A DNA stretch of 64,000 nt from Penicillium oxalicum (taxonomy: Eukaryota > Ascomycota > Eurotiomycetes > Eurotiales > Aspergillaceae), in contig NC_064650.1 of NCBI RefSeq assembly GCF_001723175.1, forward strand, positions 5,146,001 to 5,210,000, given 5' to 3'. The notes under the pieces were generated by a model. That model was not told the origin of the DNA and did no database searches. It saw only the letters and a list, made by a program, of their open reading frames with translations. The translations under genes were made by a program, and so were the position numbers. Shown here one piece after another: positions 10,965 through 24,284 of this stretch. Positions within the stretch are counted from its first letter, which is position 1, and every line of letters starts with the position of its first letter.

Positions 10965-13951
10965 TTAGATATAGGAGAAACGGTAGGCCCGCTCAGAGTC
11001 AGTCAACTGCTTTTCGTTTTTCAAAATGGCCAAACCCGGGTTGTTCTGCAGCCAGCCAAGATGCTCCCTGCTTTGGATATCATAAAAGTCGAGGCGGACC
11101 CGGTCCTGCGAACCGATCTGCTCGGCACGTTGGGCCGCATCATTATCCTCGATAAAGTGGCCTTCTTTCTTAGGGTCGACTTTCATCTTCCGGAATGTAA
11201 TCAAAACGTTTGGTTCCTCGTTCAGGCCGGCGTAGAGAACATTCTCGTTCTGGTAGTGCTCCGCGGCGGTTGTTCGACGCACACTGTAAAAGTCAAAACG
11301 ATCCCCGTTCTGGACGTTGAAACGGAGGGGATACTGCGTTCCGTATTTGAACTGTGAATAGTTAGTGGGATGCACGCCTCCTATGTATCACTAGGCACAA
11401 TTGATCATACCCTTGGAACGAGCTCTTTTGTCCCCGAGTGTTGCTCCCAAATCAACTGGTGTCGTAGCGCGTAGACCTCGAGAGTGGCTTTCATGTGACC
11501 GTCGAGAGTCTGGCACTTGCTCAGCACGTGGCGTTTAGCACGTCGCGAGTAGTTTCCTCCACCGGCTTCTGGTCGTTCGAGGTACTCCTCTGGCTAGTGT
11601 GTGAGACTGGTAATCCAAAAGAAAGGGCCATATTTATGGCCCTCGGGCTGGTGTTTCTCAAATCACTTACCGTTGCCGATGATGCCGAGGTAAGGTTTGC
11701 TAGCCTGTCCCTCGCCGAATTGGTCAAGCAGGAATTGAACTCGACTGAAGTAGATGTCTTCGATTCGACCCGGGATATCTTCCCATTTTTTCATCTTGCC
11801 AATGAGTTGGACGATGTCCACCATGCCGATTTGCTTTTTATCTGTCAAATACTGTCCTTGCAAAGGTCATTTTGGTGGATAAGAAGCTCACTCACGTTCA
11901 TCACTCGCCAGTTGTAGAAAGAGTGGACGGTAGGACACCAGGCAGGGGGGCTAAATCCTGTTGTCAATATCGAGTATTCTCTGCGAAGACCCCACATGTT
12001 CAAAGAAGAGGGACTCACTTGTTACACAACAAGGTATCACCGCCGTCCGCATGCCAGGTGATTGAGTGACTCGAGCTGCTCTGGGACCGCTCGGTCGACG
12101 AGTTGTTTGTCGTCTCATGGCTCGCGCTCACCGACGCTTGGAAGCCATATCCAGACACGGATGCACTGGCGGCGGCCTTGAGTGCTGATGCCTTCTCTTG
12201 AGCCGTGGATCCGGCAATACTCTCCGTCGACTCGACCGAATGCAATCGGCCACCTAGTTGAACATGAGGGACAAACACGTGCCCTACGATACGTGGATTA
12301 GCTTTCACCCCCAAAGGCACGTCTTCCACTAGAGATAAAATCTACCAAACTTATGGAAGAAGGAATCCGCATCTTCTTTCTTTGCTTTCGGGTCGCGCAG
12401 TTTCTCCAAGTGCTCAATGCATTCGGCAGTCAATTCGAGATCTTCGGCGTCAAAGAAGATCTCAACACGAGGAAACTAGCCAACATGTGTCAGTATCTAG
12501 GCGAGAGGGAGAGGGAGGCCTTTTGTCAAGTTATTTACCAGATAAGCCACGTGCATTCGACTTTCATTCTTGAGAGATGACTGGGCGAACGAGCTCGACT
12601 CCGAGGTCGTGGCCCCTGCTTTGACACCCACACTCACACCGAAGGCTCCTCCACCTCTACTCCGATGGTCAGATCCGTAATTCTCTAGATTGATTTGATA
12701 GAACGTAGAATTTGGTGATGAACTCACGCTGCTGCTTCAACCGTAGTCTGGCTGAATGCGTTGGACGCCAAAGATTCGGCGATCGAGGTCTGAGTCTCGA
12801 AGACCTCAACTCTCGAGCCATCACAAATCTGGAATCGAGGGATGCGGAATTTGAGCTAATTTCCGTCAGCACTCCAGTTCCTTGAAGATTTTGAGATTGA
12901 AAAGGATGGTGAGACAGAGGGAAACTACCTCGGGCTGCTTCAGCTGGCCAGGTGGCGGTTTAGCAATCTGGAAAGTGACATTGTACTCTGGAATAACTCT
13001 TTCCTTCAGAGCAAACGCTTGATTTGGGAGAATCGAACAATTAGTCTCAAGATAATCTGGGAGACTTGAAGCCAGGTTGTCGACTTACCAGTGTATCTAG
13101 CCCGACGAATGCTCGTCGGCAATTGGAGCTTGTCATTAGCACCTCCGCCTTCGAAGAATTTACCGTTGAGCAGGTCATTATTGCGCATCACGATCCCCCA
13201 TGCTGCTCATTCATGTCGGCGCGATCTGGAGAGTGGTCAGTGAATCAAGTACATTAGATGAGCTCTTAACAGAGACCGTCCTTACGTGTCTGCCTTCCCT
13301 GCGGACGCTTTCCAATCATCTTTTTTGATTGATGAAGTGAGAGTGTTCAACGTCGGCTTCAAGAAAGGCATTCGATCCGACTGTAAAATTGTCAGTCTCA
13401 CAGTTACTGCCATTAGTGGTGTGGCCATCGTACCAGGCTTAGGTCGAGACGTTCTTTCAAGAACGCAGCAGTGTCGCCGTCAATTTCCGTCATATTGCTT
13501 CCCGGGGCGAGGAAGAACAAATCACAGGTATCCTGTCCGGCTCAGCATGGACCTCTTTTTATCATCATACTGATCAAACTTACGCCGTCCTCGATCTTAT
13601 TCATCTGGAGGTAGACGTCAAAGTTGGTGTCCTCGGCGACTTCGGCGCCATCCTTATCACAAAATTTGTACCTCACACTGTCATGGCTTATAAGCTGCGA
13701 AGAGACACGGACTCCGAACGCGAGGGGCTCATACTAATCCTTGGGCAGCGGACTTTGATCAATCAGATACCAACGGATATGCTCGAGAGCAGCATCCTTG
13801 AACTTCTGAGGCAGGAGAGCCCTCGAGATTGGCGTTCTTTTTCCGCTTCCGGCGTCATACTTTTGGATGGCTAGAATGACTGCAAGTGACACCATCGTTA
13901 GCAAGAAGACTCAAAGCAAGGTCTGGCGGTCGTACTTTTTGTTTCGCTCAT
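10965..13951 (-). pseudogene. MACPF (membrane-attack/perforin) domain gene with two premature stops
   Basis: Fourteen exons can be placed with canonical GT-AG introns from the ATG at 13951 to the TAA at 10965-10967; exon lengths total 725 codons and every exon junction keeps phase. The central part carries the MACPF signature (FGHVFVPHVQLGG, around 12250-12350, split by an intron) followed by an Ala/Ser-rich helical segment typical of these folds. No signal peptide is visible. Two in-frame stops interrupt the model: TAG at 13734-13736 (codon 54) and TGA at 13207-13209 (codon 175). Each is one transition from a sense codon. The first lies inside a well-read exon; the second is in the only frame that joins both flanks. 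No indels are needed elsewhere, so decay would be recent. An N-terminally shortened product starting after codon 175 is possible. MACPF proteins are often pore-forming, but the role of fungal members of this type is not established. Confidence 0.75.
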
Positions 13952-14049
13952 CTTGTCGATTCCTTTCAGATTCTCCCCAGTCTCAATATATGATCAATTG
14001 AGAGTGTGATATCGAATGCCTGGAAGAAGGAAAACGAAAGACCATGATT

Positions 14050-15070
14050 CAGAGATCAGTGGAATCCGAGCGTTTTATAGATGCCCAGCCAGAGATAGAG
14101 GTGTAGAGGAATGTACCTTTCCATTTCCCTACAGATCATGTCTAGCTCAACGAACATAGTATTGATCGTCGATATCGCCATCACCATCGGCACATCAGCC
14201 AGCCACGAGTTCGTGGAGGTCTGGTAAAATGTGATGGGCCAGTCGTCGTGAGACAGGGGATCCATGAACAACACACACCCAAGCAGTGGATCGTGCATGA
14301 TGCTGAATCTGTCGCTCACGAATAGCATGTGCGAGGGCACGTTCTGTGGGGCGAACCACGACGATCATCCCAGCCAACACGAGATCTCTGGGTCAGCTTC
14401 TGGGTCAGCTAGAGACCAGATTGAAGAGAGAAGACGCAAGCCAACAGAAATTGACCCAACTGACCCATGGAAGTGTGAGCCAGTTAGGAAAGGGCATTCT
14501 ACAGATAGGATGGATAGCCAGTCCGGTAACTTCCAAGGCACACGGGCTCAGCGCAACAAGACCCAGAGGGGGTCCGAAATAAGCAAATAGAAAGTATGTC
14601 CTCTGTCCTAGAAGCAAACGTGAATATAAGATAGTAATAAGAATGCCTCCGATGCATGCGAGATACGCTCGGATCGGCTCGGTTGGCGCATACGGCAGGA
14701 TCTGTTTGCGATCAGCATCAGATGCGGGGACGCATCTTTGCTGCAAAAACGAGTCGGTGACCAGATCATCCATGCAGCCCTGAAGATTATGTGGCTGAAG
14801 ACCCACATCAAAATCGAGATGAAGCCTATCGCGATTGGCCAAGATAGCAGAGCGAGAATGGGGAGTAGTGTATTGGCAGACCTTTTAGGGCAGAGGGAAG
14901 ACCACGCATCTGATAGCTGCTTGACTGGTTTAGGCAAAAGGGAATGAGCCCTGGGCTCAGCAACTGGGGGGAGCAAAGCCATCTGCATCGCTTCAGTAGA
15001 ATGGTGGTCGTTCCCACCTGACACCAAAGGCGACAGTGTTTGGCATCGTTTCCACAAGTCCCTAGGGCCA
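14050..15070 (-). pseudogene. Possible remnant of a hypothetical membrane protein
   Basis: Several overlapping minus-strand frames here look more protein-like than their surroundings. One (14405-14842) has hydrophobic spans including IGGILITILYSRLLL. Another (14056-14340) reads as a plausible globular segment, for example SHDDWPITFYQTSTNSWLAD. The segments cannot be joined cleanly: the second frame, extended upstream, hits a TGA within the phrase CWLG*SSWFAPQ near 14363, and no splice pair I tried restores a single frame. I do not recognise a family. It may be a decayed gene, a gene with unusual splicing, or chance. The following 15071-15780 shows nothing I can assign; it includes the 3' flank of cho1. 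Confidence 0.25.
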
Positions 15071-15780
15071 TTCTATATCAGTGGCACTTGATCCTATATC
15101 CTTGGGGTCTTTTGTGAACTCCTACTGGGTTATTAGTTCGAAGTAGGGTGGACTTGACGAGAGAGTATAGATCTCGATTCTAACTTTAAGTCCCTACGCT
15201 ATTTTAAATTTATGGCTGCCGTCACATCTCTCCGCTACGTAAACATACAGTCGGCCCCCGAATGGATAAAGCGCGGGTTGAATCTCACCTTTGATCCCCG
15301 ACAGGGTCGATACCTAGACTTCCAACCCCTCCAGTCTATCTCAAGTGTCGCTACCAAGGTCAGTTCCCTGCTAAAGTCGGTCACGTAAGTTACCGGAAAT
15401 ATAGCCGACGCCCGTAAGAAAAATGGAGTCGCCCATGGCCTGATGCCTGTTCACCAGTCTCTTGAGTGCAGCACATGCTCAAAATAATAAGGCATTCAAT
15501 TATCAATTCTCTTGCTGCTTCAGCGTCCCAGGGGGTCCGCGTCTATATACATGACTGCCTGGCCCGTGGCCGTGGAGGCTCACACACCTTACAGATGAAC
15601 GACCCAAAAGATGAATGCTTCAGGTGAATCAGGGCCTTCCCAATGCACAGTGCGTCACCAACCGTCCCTCCGTGGTCTTCCCATTACCCTCTTAATGAGA
15701 ATGAGCAAGTCCAGGTGAGCTCCGGGGTCATCAATCGTCGATGGTCGTTTCCGACCAGCAGGGTTTGAACATTTTGCCGT

Positions 15781-16808
15781 CTAAGGCTTAGGAATGTGTA
15801 TCGTTTTGCTCACCATCAGACAGCCAGAAAGCACGAACAAGAGAACCACAGGATGGAACTCGAAGGGGGTACCCGGAGCCACGACGCCAAGAGGAATGTT
15901 TTCATGGGTCCAGCCCTGGGAAACCCAATAAGCCATGAGAGAAGCAATAGACAAAGTCGTGGGGATGGGAGTGCCTTCAAAATATTTCGACTTCCCAGTC
16001 TTGTCCTTGGGCAGTACTGCGACGGTAACATTGAAACGGGCCAGGCGGGTCAAGCCGCAGAGGACGAAAAAGGCGAGGAGGAAGTGATCGAACGGGGTGC
16101 GAATGCCCATGGCAAAGGCGGCAGCGGCGGGGGAAAGACCGAAAGAGATCTGCATTGGGAAGTGTCGAGAGTCAGTTGACAGTGGACAAGAGACAAATAT
16201 GTTCGTATCAAGTGAGGGAGATACTCGTACCAAATCAGCGAGCGAGTCAAGCTCCTGGCCCATAAGCGAGGACTTCTTCCGCCACCGAGCAATTTTGCCG
16301 TCCATGAAATCAAAGAAAAGACCGAATGGCATGAAGCCCAGAGCCGCCCACAACGCGCCGTAATCAGACGGATCGCCGAGGCAATAACGCATGGAGGAGA
16401 AGACGGACATGACTACATTCTGGTATTAGCAAAGCCCTGAGCTAGTACCATAAGGACTACTTGCCGCCACAAAAACCTATATCGGCATTTCAGTTAACCA
16501 AAAATTCGTTCGCTATGCCGTGGTGGGATTTTTTAGAGACACCCTTACCATTGAGCTCCGTTACCAGATCAGCCAGGTGAAGAGCCCTACAACATCATCA
16601 GTAACAGCTCGCTCGTAGAGACTGGGTCGAAGCCGATCTTACTTGACCAAACTGAAGTGACCTTGCTCCGAGGACAAAAGCATCTTCTGCTTCTCTTGGC
16701 CTGCAGGACTCAAATTAACAAAGTCACAAACAAATTCAGCTTGACCGAAGACTCACCCCCGTCCCCATTTGAGTTGCTTGTGGCCATATTGGACTTTCGG
16801 CGAGACAT
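15781..16808 (-). CDS. cho1: CDP-diacylglycerol-serine O-phosphatidyltransferase (phosphatidylserine synthase)
   Basis: Makes phosphatidylserine from CDP-diacylglycerol and serine at the ER membrane, by family. Six exons (16757-16808, 16643-16700, 16549-16586, 16465-16476, 16231-16412, 15781-16149) give 236 aa. The CDP-alcohol phosphotransferase motif DGx2ARx8Gx3Dx3D is complete at residues 91-113, with exact spacing; the intron at 16150-16230 falls right after it. Several hydrophobic spans follow ([30 protein letters not shown]). Exon 4 is only 12 nt and is followed by an intron with a GC donor (GCAAGT), needed to obtain the conserved phrase [19 protein letters not shown]. The start at 16808 is the first ATG (MSRRKSN); a second in-frame ATG seven codons on is an alternative. 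Its neighbour GAR1 is transcribed in the same direction. Confidence 0.93.
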
Positions 16809-17404
16809 GCTCGGAGGAATAACAATCACGCAAAAGAGTTGGGTAAATAAGATGTGGGAGAGGTGGTGATATTAGTTGAAAGAGGGTTGGGAAATGCGGG
16901 ACTAGGTAGGAAAGATGACGGTAATCCTGCTTCGAAGAGTTGTTGACAGACGCACAGTCGTAGAGCGGTCAACGTCATTTCCCAAAAGCACATGGGCAGT
17001 AACTGTGGGGGGGCGGTGCACAGTGGCACCCGCCACAGATTCCTGAGCCACACGGGGACAAAAGTTTAAACGGCCCGAACCCGATACTGCGACTGCCTCG
17101 GAGCCTACTAAGAGCCTACTGATTTTGGTGAGTCGGCCCCGACGGAGAGATCCCTTGCCAGAGCATGGAGGAGGAGGAGGGGGCGCCAAATATCTCTCAC
17201 ACAGCTGGATAAGAGCTACAAAACGACGGAATCAAAGAGGACGACCAGATATTTTTGTATGACTGGATATAATTTACAGTCCCTGCCTGCATCCACAGAA
17301 GCAGCAATTGTATCAGGATAAGAAAGGAAAAAGTTTTCCTGCAGATAGCTCCCAAATCCCCCAAAACGCCATAACAAGAAAGTTTAGTCAGCTAGTAATG
17401 GACT
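16809..17404. other. Intergenic between cho1 start and GAR1 stop
   Basis: Contains the cho1 promoter and the GAR1 3' end (both genes on the minus strand). No gene is visible; the short frames are low-complexity. Confidence 0.6.
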
Positions 17405-18288
17405 TCAACCACGCCCACGGAAGCCGCCGCGAGAACCGCCGCGACCACCACCGCGAGAGAAGCCACCACCACGACCACCAAAGCCGCCACTGCCGCCACG
17501 ACCACGGGGGGCACCGAATCCACCCCGACCACGGGGAGCACCACCGCGAGCACCGAAACCGCCGCGGCCACGGGGAGCACCTCCACGGCCACCGCGGGCA
17601 CCACCGGCACGCTTGGGCTTAGCAGCACCTGGTGGAGGCTTGGGCTTGGGAAGGAACCTATGACGACGTTGTCAGTATGCGCTGCACGTAAAAGTCCCCA
17701 ATGGCTCTCTAGTTGAAGACTGGATAAAAGCTCACTTCTCGAGAGGCAACAGCTTGTCACCGCCGATGTAGACCTTGTCGCCGGGCTTGAACGAAGTGGC
17801 GACAATGCCCTCCTGGGGCTTGATGGTGAAGTACACCTGGTTGATGGGACCCAAGACCTCGTCGACCTTTCCAATGGGGGTCTATCAAGAGACGTTAGCT
17901 CAAAGACCCACATCAAATGGACATTCTACATCGGAAATGCCATGTACCTTGTTCTCGAGGTAGATTGGGGCGTTGAAGTAGGGAATCTTTGGGTTGATCG
18001 ATTCGCAAACCATCTCGCCCTCGCAAGCGTGCATGACGGTACCCATCTCTATCGACAATAATCAACATCAATCGCGAAAACCTCATATGAATTGAGTCTG
18101 AATTACCAAGAACTTGGGCGGGGGGACCGAAAGACGGCTGGAAGCCTCCGCGGCCTGTTCACCGAAAAAAATTTCGTTAGATCTCTCCGGGTCTTCATAG
18201 CGACATGTTGTGGAAGAATATGTCACATACCACCACGGGCGCCGAAGCCGCCCCGATTCGCACCAGTACCACGCCCACGGAAAGACAT
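17405..18288 (-). CDS. gar1: GAR1, H/ACA snoRNP subunit 1
   Basis: Core protein of H/ACA small nucleolar RNPs, which guide pseudouridylation and pre-rRNA processing in the nucleolus. Five exons (17405-17657, 17736-17881, 17948-18048, 18107-18154, 18231-18288) give 201 aa. An N-terminal RGG patch ([20 protein letters not shown]) precedes the Gar1/Naf1 core: [20 protein letters not shown], then the [13 protein letters not shown] and [19 protein letters not shown] strands and [17 protein letters not shown]. The C-terminal quarter is an arginine/glycine-rich RGG tail, as in the family. The start ATG is at 18288, just 245 bp from the oppositely transcribed threonyl-tRNA synthetase start, suggesting a shared promoter for two translation-capacity genes. 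Confidence 0.95.
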
Positions 18289-18533
18289 GTTTGAGGTTGT
18301 TGTCGTTGGGGGTGATCTTAGATAACGAAGTTTTCGGGTGGTGGAAACTTCATCGCGGTCAAGCGTCGCTAGCCAGGGCAGTTTCGAGTCACATGATACA
18401 CCGCCTGTCCCTCACGAAACAGTCATTTTCCCCTCCAAGCGGGACGAAAGCCGCCTGTCGAGCCAGTCCACCTGCCCCTCTTTCCTTCTTCTTCAAGGTC
18501 AATTTCTCTGAAATCGCCCAGAGAGATTGAATC
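18289..18533. promoter_or_regulatory. Divergent promoter between gar1 and ths1
   Basis: The 245 bp separate two ATGs in opposite directions, so both 5' leaders and any shared promoter must fit here. A GATA-type motif (AGATAAC at about 18321) and a pyrimidine-rich tract before the ths1 ATG are visible. No TATA box is evident. Co-regulation is inferred from geometry only. Confidence 0.7.
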
Positions 18534-21019
18534 ATGGCTTCCGAAAACCCCCAAGACTTGCCGGTCCGGCCTGCTGAGCAGACGGAGGGTAGCGCTCCTG
18601 CCCCGCCAAAAAATGCGAGAAAGCAGACCCCCGCTCCCGAAGTTCTCCCAGACTGGCTCATTGAACGGAATCGGTTCTTCGAAGAGCTATGGCAGCAACA
18701 CCTCGAGGAGACTAAGAACCGTCCGCACCCCGAGATCAACGTGACTCTCGACATTGGCGATGGCAACCCCTCCTCGGTCCCCGCAAAGGCCTACGAAACC
18801 ACCCCCGGATCATTTTTGCGCGACGTACCCAAGGAAGTGAGCGCCGACGTTGTCGTCGCGAAGGTCAACGGAGAATTGTGGGATCTCAACCGACCCTTGG
18901 AAGGCGACTGCACGGTCTCGCTCGTCTCTTTCCACAGCCAAGAAGGTCGGGATGTGTTCTGGCACTCCAGCGCCCACGCCCTCGGCGAGGCCTGCGAATG
19001 CGAGTTTGGATGTCTCTTGTCTCACGGTCCCCCGACTCCTCAGGGTTTCTTCTACGACATGGCGATTCCTGGAGGGTATGTGTGTAAACAGTCGTGTACT
19101 AGGGTTCGACGCGCCGGCGCTAATGAACAATGTTTGATAGTCGTGTGGTGCTCCCGTCCGACTGGCCAGCGCTTGATTCCAAGGCCTCGCGCATCTTCAA
19201 GGAGAAGCAGAGCTTCGACCGACTGTGGGTCTCGAAGGAAAACCTCCAGAAGATGTTCGCGTACAGCAAATATAAGAACTACTACGTGGATAAACTCACC
19301 GCTGGTGACGGTGCTTCCGTGTACCGCTGCGGAACACTAGTTGACCTGTGCCGTGGTCCCCACATTCAGAACACTGGCAAGATCAAGGCTTTCAAGATTC
19401 TTCAGGTCAGTCCAAAATCCAATGCTTGGGCATATGGGTGAGAGAGAGAACTAATTCATAATTTTTCCCCGACAGAATTCCTCTGCATACTTCCTCGGCG
19501 ACCAGAGCAACGACTCCCTCCAGCGCATTCGTGGTGTCGCCTTCCCCGATAAGAAGTCCATGGCTGAACACCTCAAGTTCTTGGAAGAGGCTGAAAAGCG
19601 CAACCACCTGCGAATCGGCAAGGAGCAGGAACTTTTCTTCTTTGACGACGTCTCTCCAGGAAGTCCCTTCTTGCTTCCCCGGGGTACCATCATCTTTAAT
19701 GCTCTGCAAAAGCTTCTTCGATCTGAATATCGCAAGCGCGGCTACCAGGAGATCCAGTCGCCAAACATGTATTCTACAGAATTGTGGAAGACCTCCGGAC
19801 ACTGGCAACATTACGCGGATGATATGTTCAAACTGAACGTGGAGAAGGGCGAATGGGCCTTGAAGCCAATGAACTGCCCTGGACACTTTATTCTCTTCGG
19901 TCATCGTGATCGAAGCTACCGTGAGCTGCCTATGCGCATTGCTGACTTCGGTGTTCTGCACCGTAATGAGGCCTCTGGGGCTCTCAGCGGCCTGACCCGC
20001 GTGCGCAAGTTCCAGCAGGTAAGAAAGCCAGTTGCTGACCACTGATCGTGGAGTTTCTAGCGTATACTAAACTCTACTCATCTTCCAGGACGACACGCAC
20101 ATTTTCTGCGAGCCTCACCAAATCATGTCCGAGATCGAGGGTCTCTTCGACTTTTTGCAAACCGTCTACGGCTTGTTCGGTTTCACCTTCAAGCTGAAGC
20201 TTTCGACCCGCCCTGAGAAGTATCTCGGTGATCTCGAGACCTGGAACTTTGCCGAAGATCAGCTGAAGAAGGCCATGACTAAGTTCAAGGGCAATGACTG
20301 GACCATCGATGAGGGTGATGGAGCTTTCTATGGTCCTAAGATCGACATTACTATTGCGGACGCCCTCAAGCGAGAGTTCCAATGTGCGACCATTCAACTC
20401 GATTACCAGGCGCCCATCAACTTCAAGCTCGAGTACGTTAGCAAGGAGAAGGCCGGAGAAGAGTCAGCAGAGCAGAAAGATGGGGAGAAGAAGGAGGGTG
20501 AGAAGTCGAACCAGCCCGCACCCGGTCGAGCCCGTCCCGTGGTCATTCACCGTGCCATTATTGGTAGTTTCGAGCGCTTCCTGGGCATTCTGATTGAGCA
20601 TTTTGCCGGCAAGTGGCCATTCTGGATCAGTCCCCGCCAAATCATGATTGTGCCCGTCATGCCTGCTCTGAACGACTACGCCTTGGAAGTGCAAGACATC
20701 TTGCGCAAGGACAAGCTGAACGTTGATGTTGACGTCTCCGGTAACACCTTGGCCAAGAAGATTCGCTCCGCGCAGGTAAGCTTTTGCCAGGGAATCCGCT
20801 TTGGCTGGTGGACAATGCACTTACCCTCTTCTTCAACAGGTCAGTCAGTACAACTTGATCTTCGTGGTCGGACAACAGGAGATGGAGTCCCGCTCGGTCA
20901 ACATTCGCAACCGCGACGACCCCTCCACCCAAAAACTGGGAGTGATGGTGCCACTGGACGAGGCTCGGGAAAAGATTCGGGCTTTGCGCAAGGAGCGCCG
21001 GTTGGAGACGAGACTGTAG
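18534..21019 (+). CDS. ths1: Threonyl-tRNA synthetase, cytosolic
   Basis: Class II synthetase charging tRNA-Thr. Five exons (18534-19075, 19141-19405, 19476-20018, 20089-20775, 20840-21019) give 738 aa. Domains in order: an N-terminal extension, TGS-like domain (about 60-130), the SAD/editing domain with H144xxxH148 ([11 protein letters not shown]) and the later C/H pair in VDLCRGPH, then the catalytic core with motif 2 ([19 protein letters not shown]) and motif 3 ([17 protein letters not shown]), and the C-terminal anticodon-binding domain ([18 protein letters not shown]). A Lys/Glu-rich insertion ([20 protein letters not shown], about residues 548-572) interrupts the core near motif 3, as in other fungal cytosolic enzymes. 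The protein starts MASENPQD with no mitochondrial presequence, though alternative upstream starts for a mitochondrial form were not excluded. Confidence 0.96.
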
Positions 21020-22612
21020 GGAGCCTTCTGATGCAGAGTTCCCCCCACGGCGAATGGATTCCATGCGCTGGTCTCGTTTCTCCTATCGTGATGACTTTTA
21101 CTGGTCTTCAATTGCCTCCGGGACATCAAACCACCTCTTACGAATATAAATGTCGAAATATTCACGATCAGCGATATACCACTAACACAAGCCTCACTGT
21201 TTCACTTGAATCGTAGACTGTAGATGGGGGGAAGGGAGCCGTATGCTTCGATCTCCTCTAGGTCACTCCAATGAAGATGGCACTTGGAGTTGTATTTCAG
21301 CCTTTGCTGCAGGGTAGGGGGTTTCTGTCTCAAGGCAGAGCCACATGACATGTTCATTTTGTATCACATCATGGGATCTACAGGAGTGGAGCTTCCCCAT
21401 CCGGCCGATGAGCAGCTCCTCGTTGGTTGGGGTTGATCAATTCATCGGTGTGGTTTTATCTCTCCGGCCATAATTGACTCTATGCTGTGTGCAAGCTGTC
21501 AGGCTCAGAGGATATAAACTGCTTCGGTTCTGGCCTGTAGGGTTCTCACGATGATGAGCGATAGCCTCGTGGGCTTTGTTCCCGAGCGGCAGCTTCATGC
21601 AGGAGGCTCCAAGGTGAGAGGGAATAAAGGAGAAGAGATACTGCATAGCACGACTCCACTCGAGGACAAAGCAGTGCATGGGGGACTTCATCTTCAAGTG
21701 AAAGAACTTGACCTGCATCCTGTGCATGATTGCTGCAGCCTCCTCGGACCTTTCCCGGGAGTCGGATGCCCTCAGGGATTCTTTGATCGTGAGCATCAAA
21801 AGGGGCCACCCATGCCCTCGGCGCAAGGAAACCGACAGCTGTCGACTACGGTCCTTCTTTCAGAGATATCGAGCTCGGCTGTCATTGAGAATTGACACCA
21901 ATGCAAAGACTCGATCACCGAACGCATTCGGACGGCCTACCGTGCACGAGATCCGAGACGTGGAACTCGACGGGAGTCTATCCGATCAGGGTCTCATGAA
22001 CATCGTCTCTTGGTCCCGCAAAGAAATGATGCATTGACAGGATCCAACAAAGAAACCACTCCGGTGGTCCGCTGGAGCATCGAGGAAAACGGAGGGATTG
22101 GAGGACGAGAAGGAGGGGGGAAAAGGAATATCTGAGCAGTGCGGGGCACTTCAGCTTCTCATCACAGTCACATCGTCTCGCCTTCTCTTTTTCGCCGAGT
22201 CATCACGTTGTGTCTTTCGTGACTCTCTCGTCTCTCGTTCTTTCCACTCGCACTCTCCTCCCACTCCGACGGTTTCACTGCCAGTGCCAGGCCCCCAGAA
22301 AACCTCACCGATCTGTTCTACTCTATTCGATTCTCTCTTCTTTGAAAGCCCTCCCCCTTTTTTTTGGGCCTTTCCTCCTCAGCCTCCGTGGGAGTGATTG
22401 CCTCCGTTCATCTGCTCGAACGCGGATCGTACAATCGTTGCGTCCATTCTCTTGACACTCGTGGTGGGAGAAGCCTTCGAAAACACAGCCACGAAAAAGA
22501 AACCAAACCGCTTCCGATCGCTGCCTCGTTCTGTTGTCTCCGTCAACCTTAATTTCCGTGTCTCGTTGTACTCCCCCGCCCGTCTTCCTCACAACAACAG
22601 ACCCCGCCCACC
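21020..22612. other. Intergenic: ths1 3' flank and mpkA promoter/leader
   Basis: No gene is visible. From about 22160 to 22612 the plus strand is strongly pyrimidine-rich, ending in CCCGCCCACC before the mpkA ATG, consistent with a long 5' leader. The frames at 21437-21826 (minus) and 21551-21895 (plus) overlap each other and have no recognisable domains. Confidence 0.6.

Positions 22613-24284
<1,672 letters not shown>

Noticed and set aside
13201..13225. Alternative reading frame at the start of MACPF exon 5 that avoids the TGA
   Set aside because: It would need a second compensating shift; later acceptors all lead to other stops, so the phase-consistent frame with TGA was kept.
13699..13740. 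A 37-nt intron that would remove the first MACPF stop codon
   Set aside because: A GTATCT...TTAG pair exists but is shorter than functional fungal introns and would remove conserved-looking residues.
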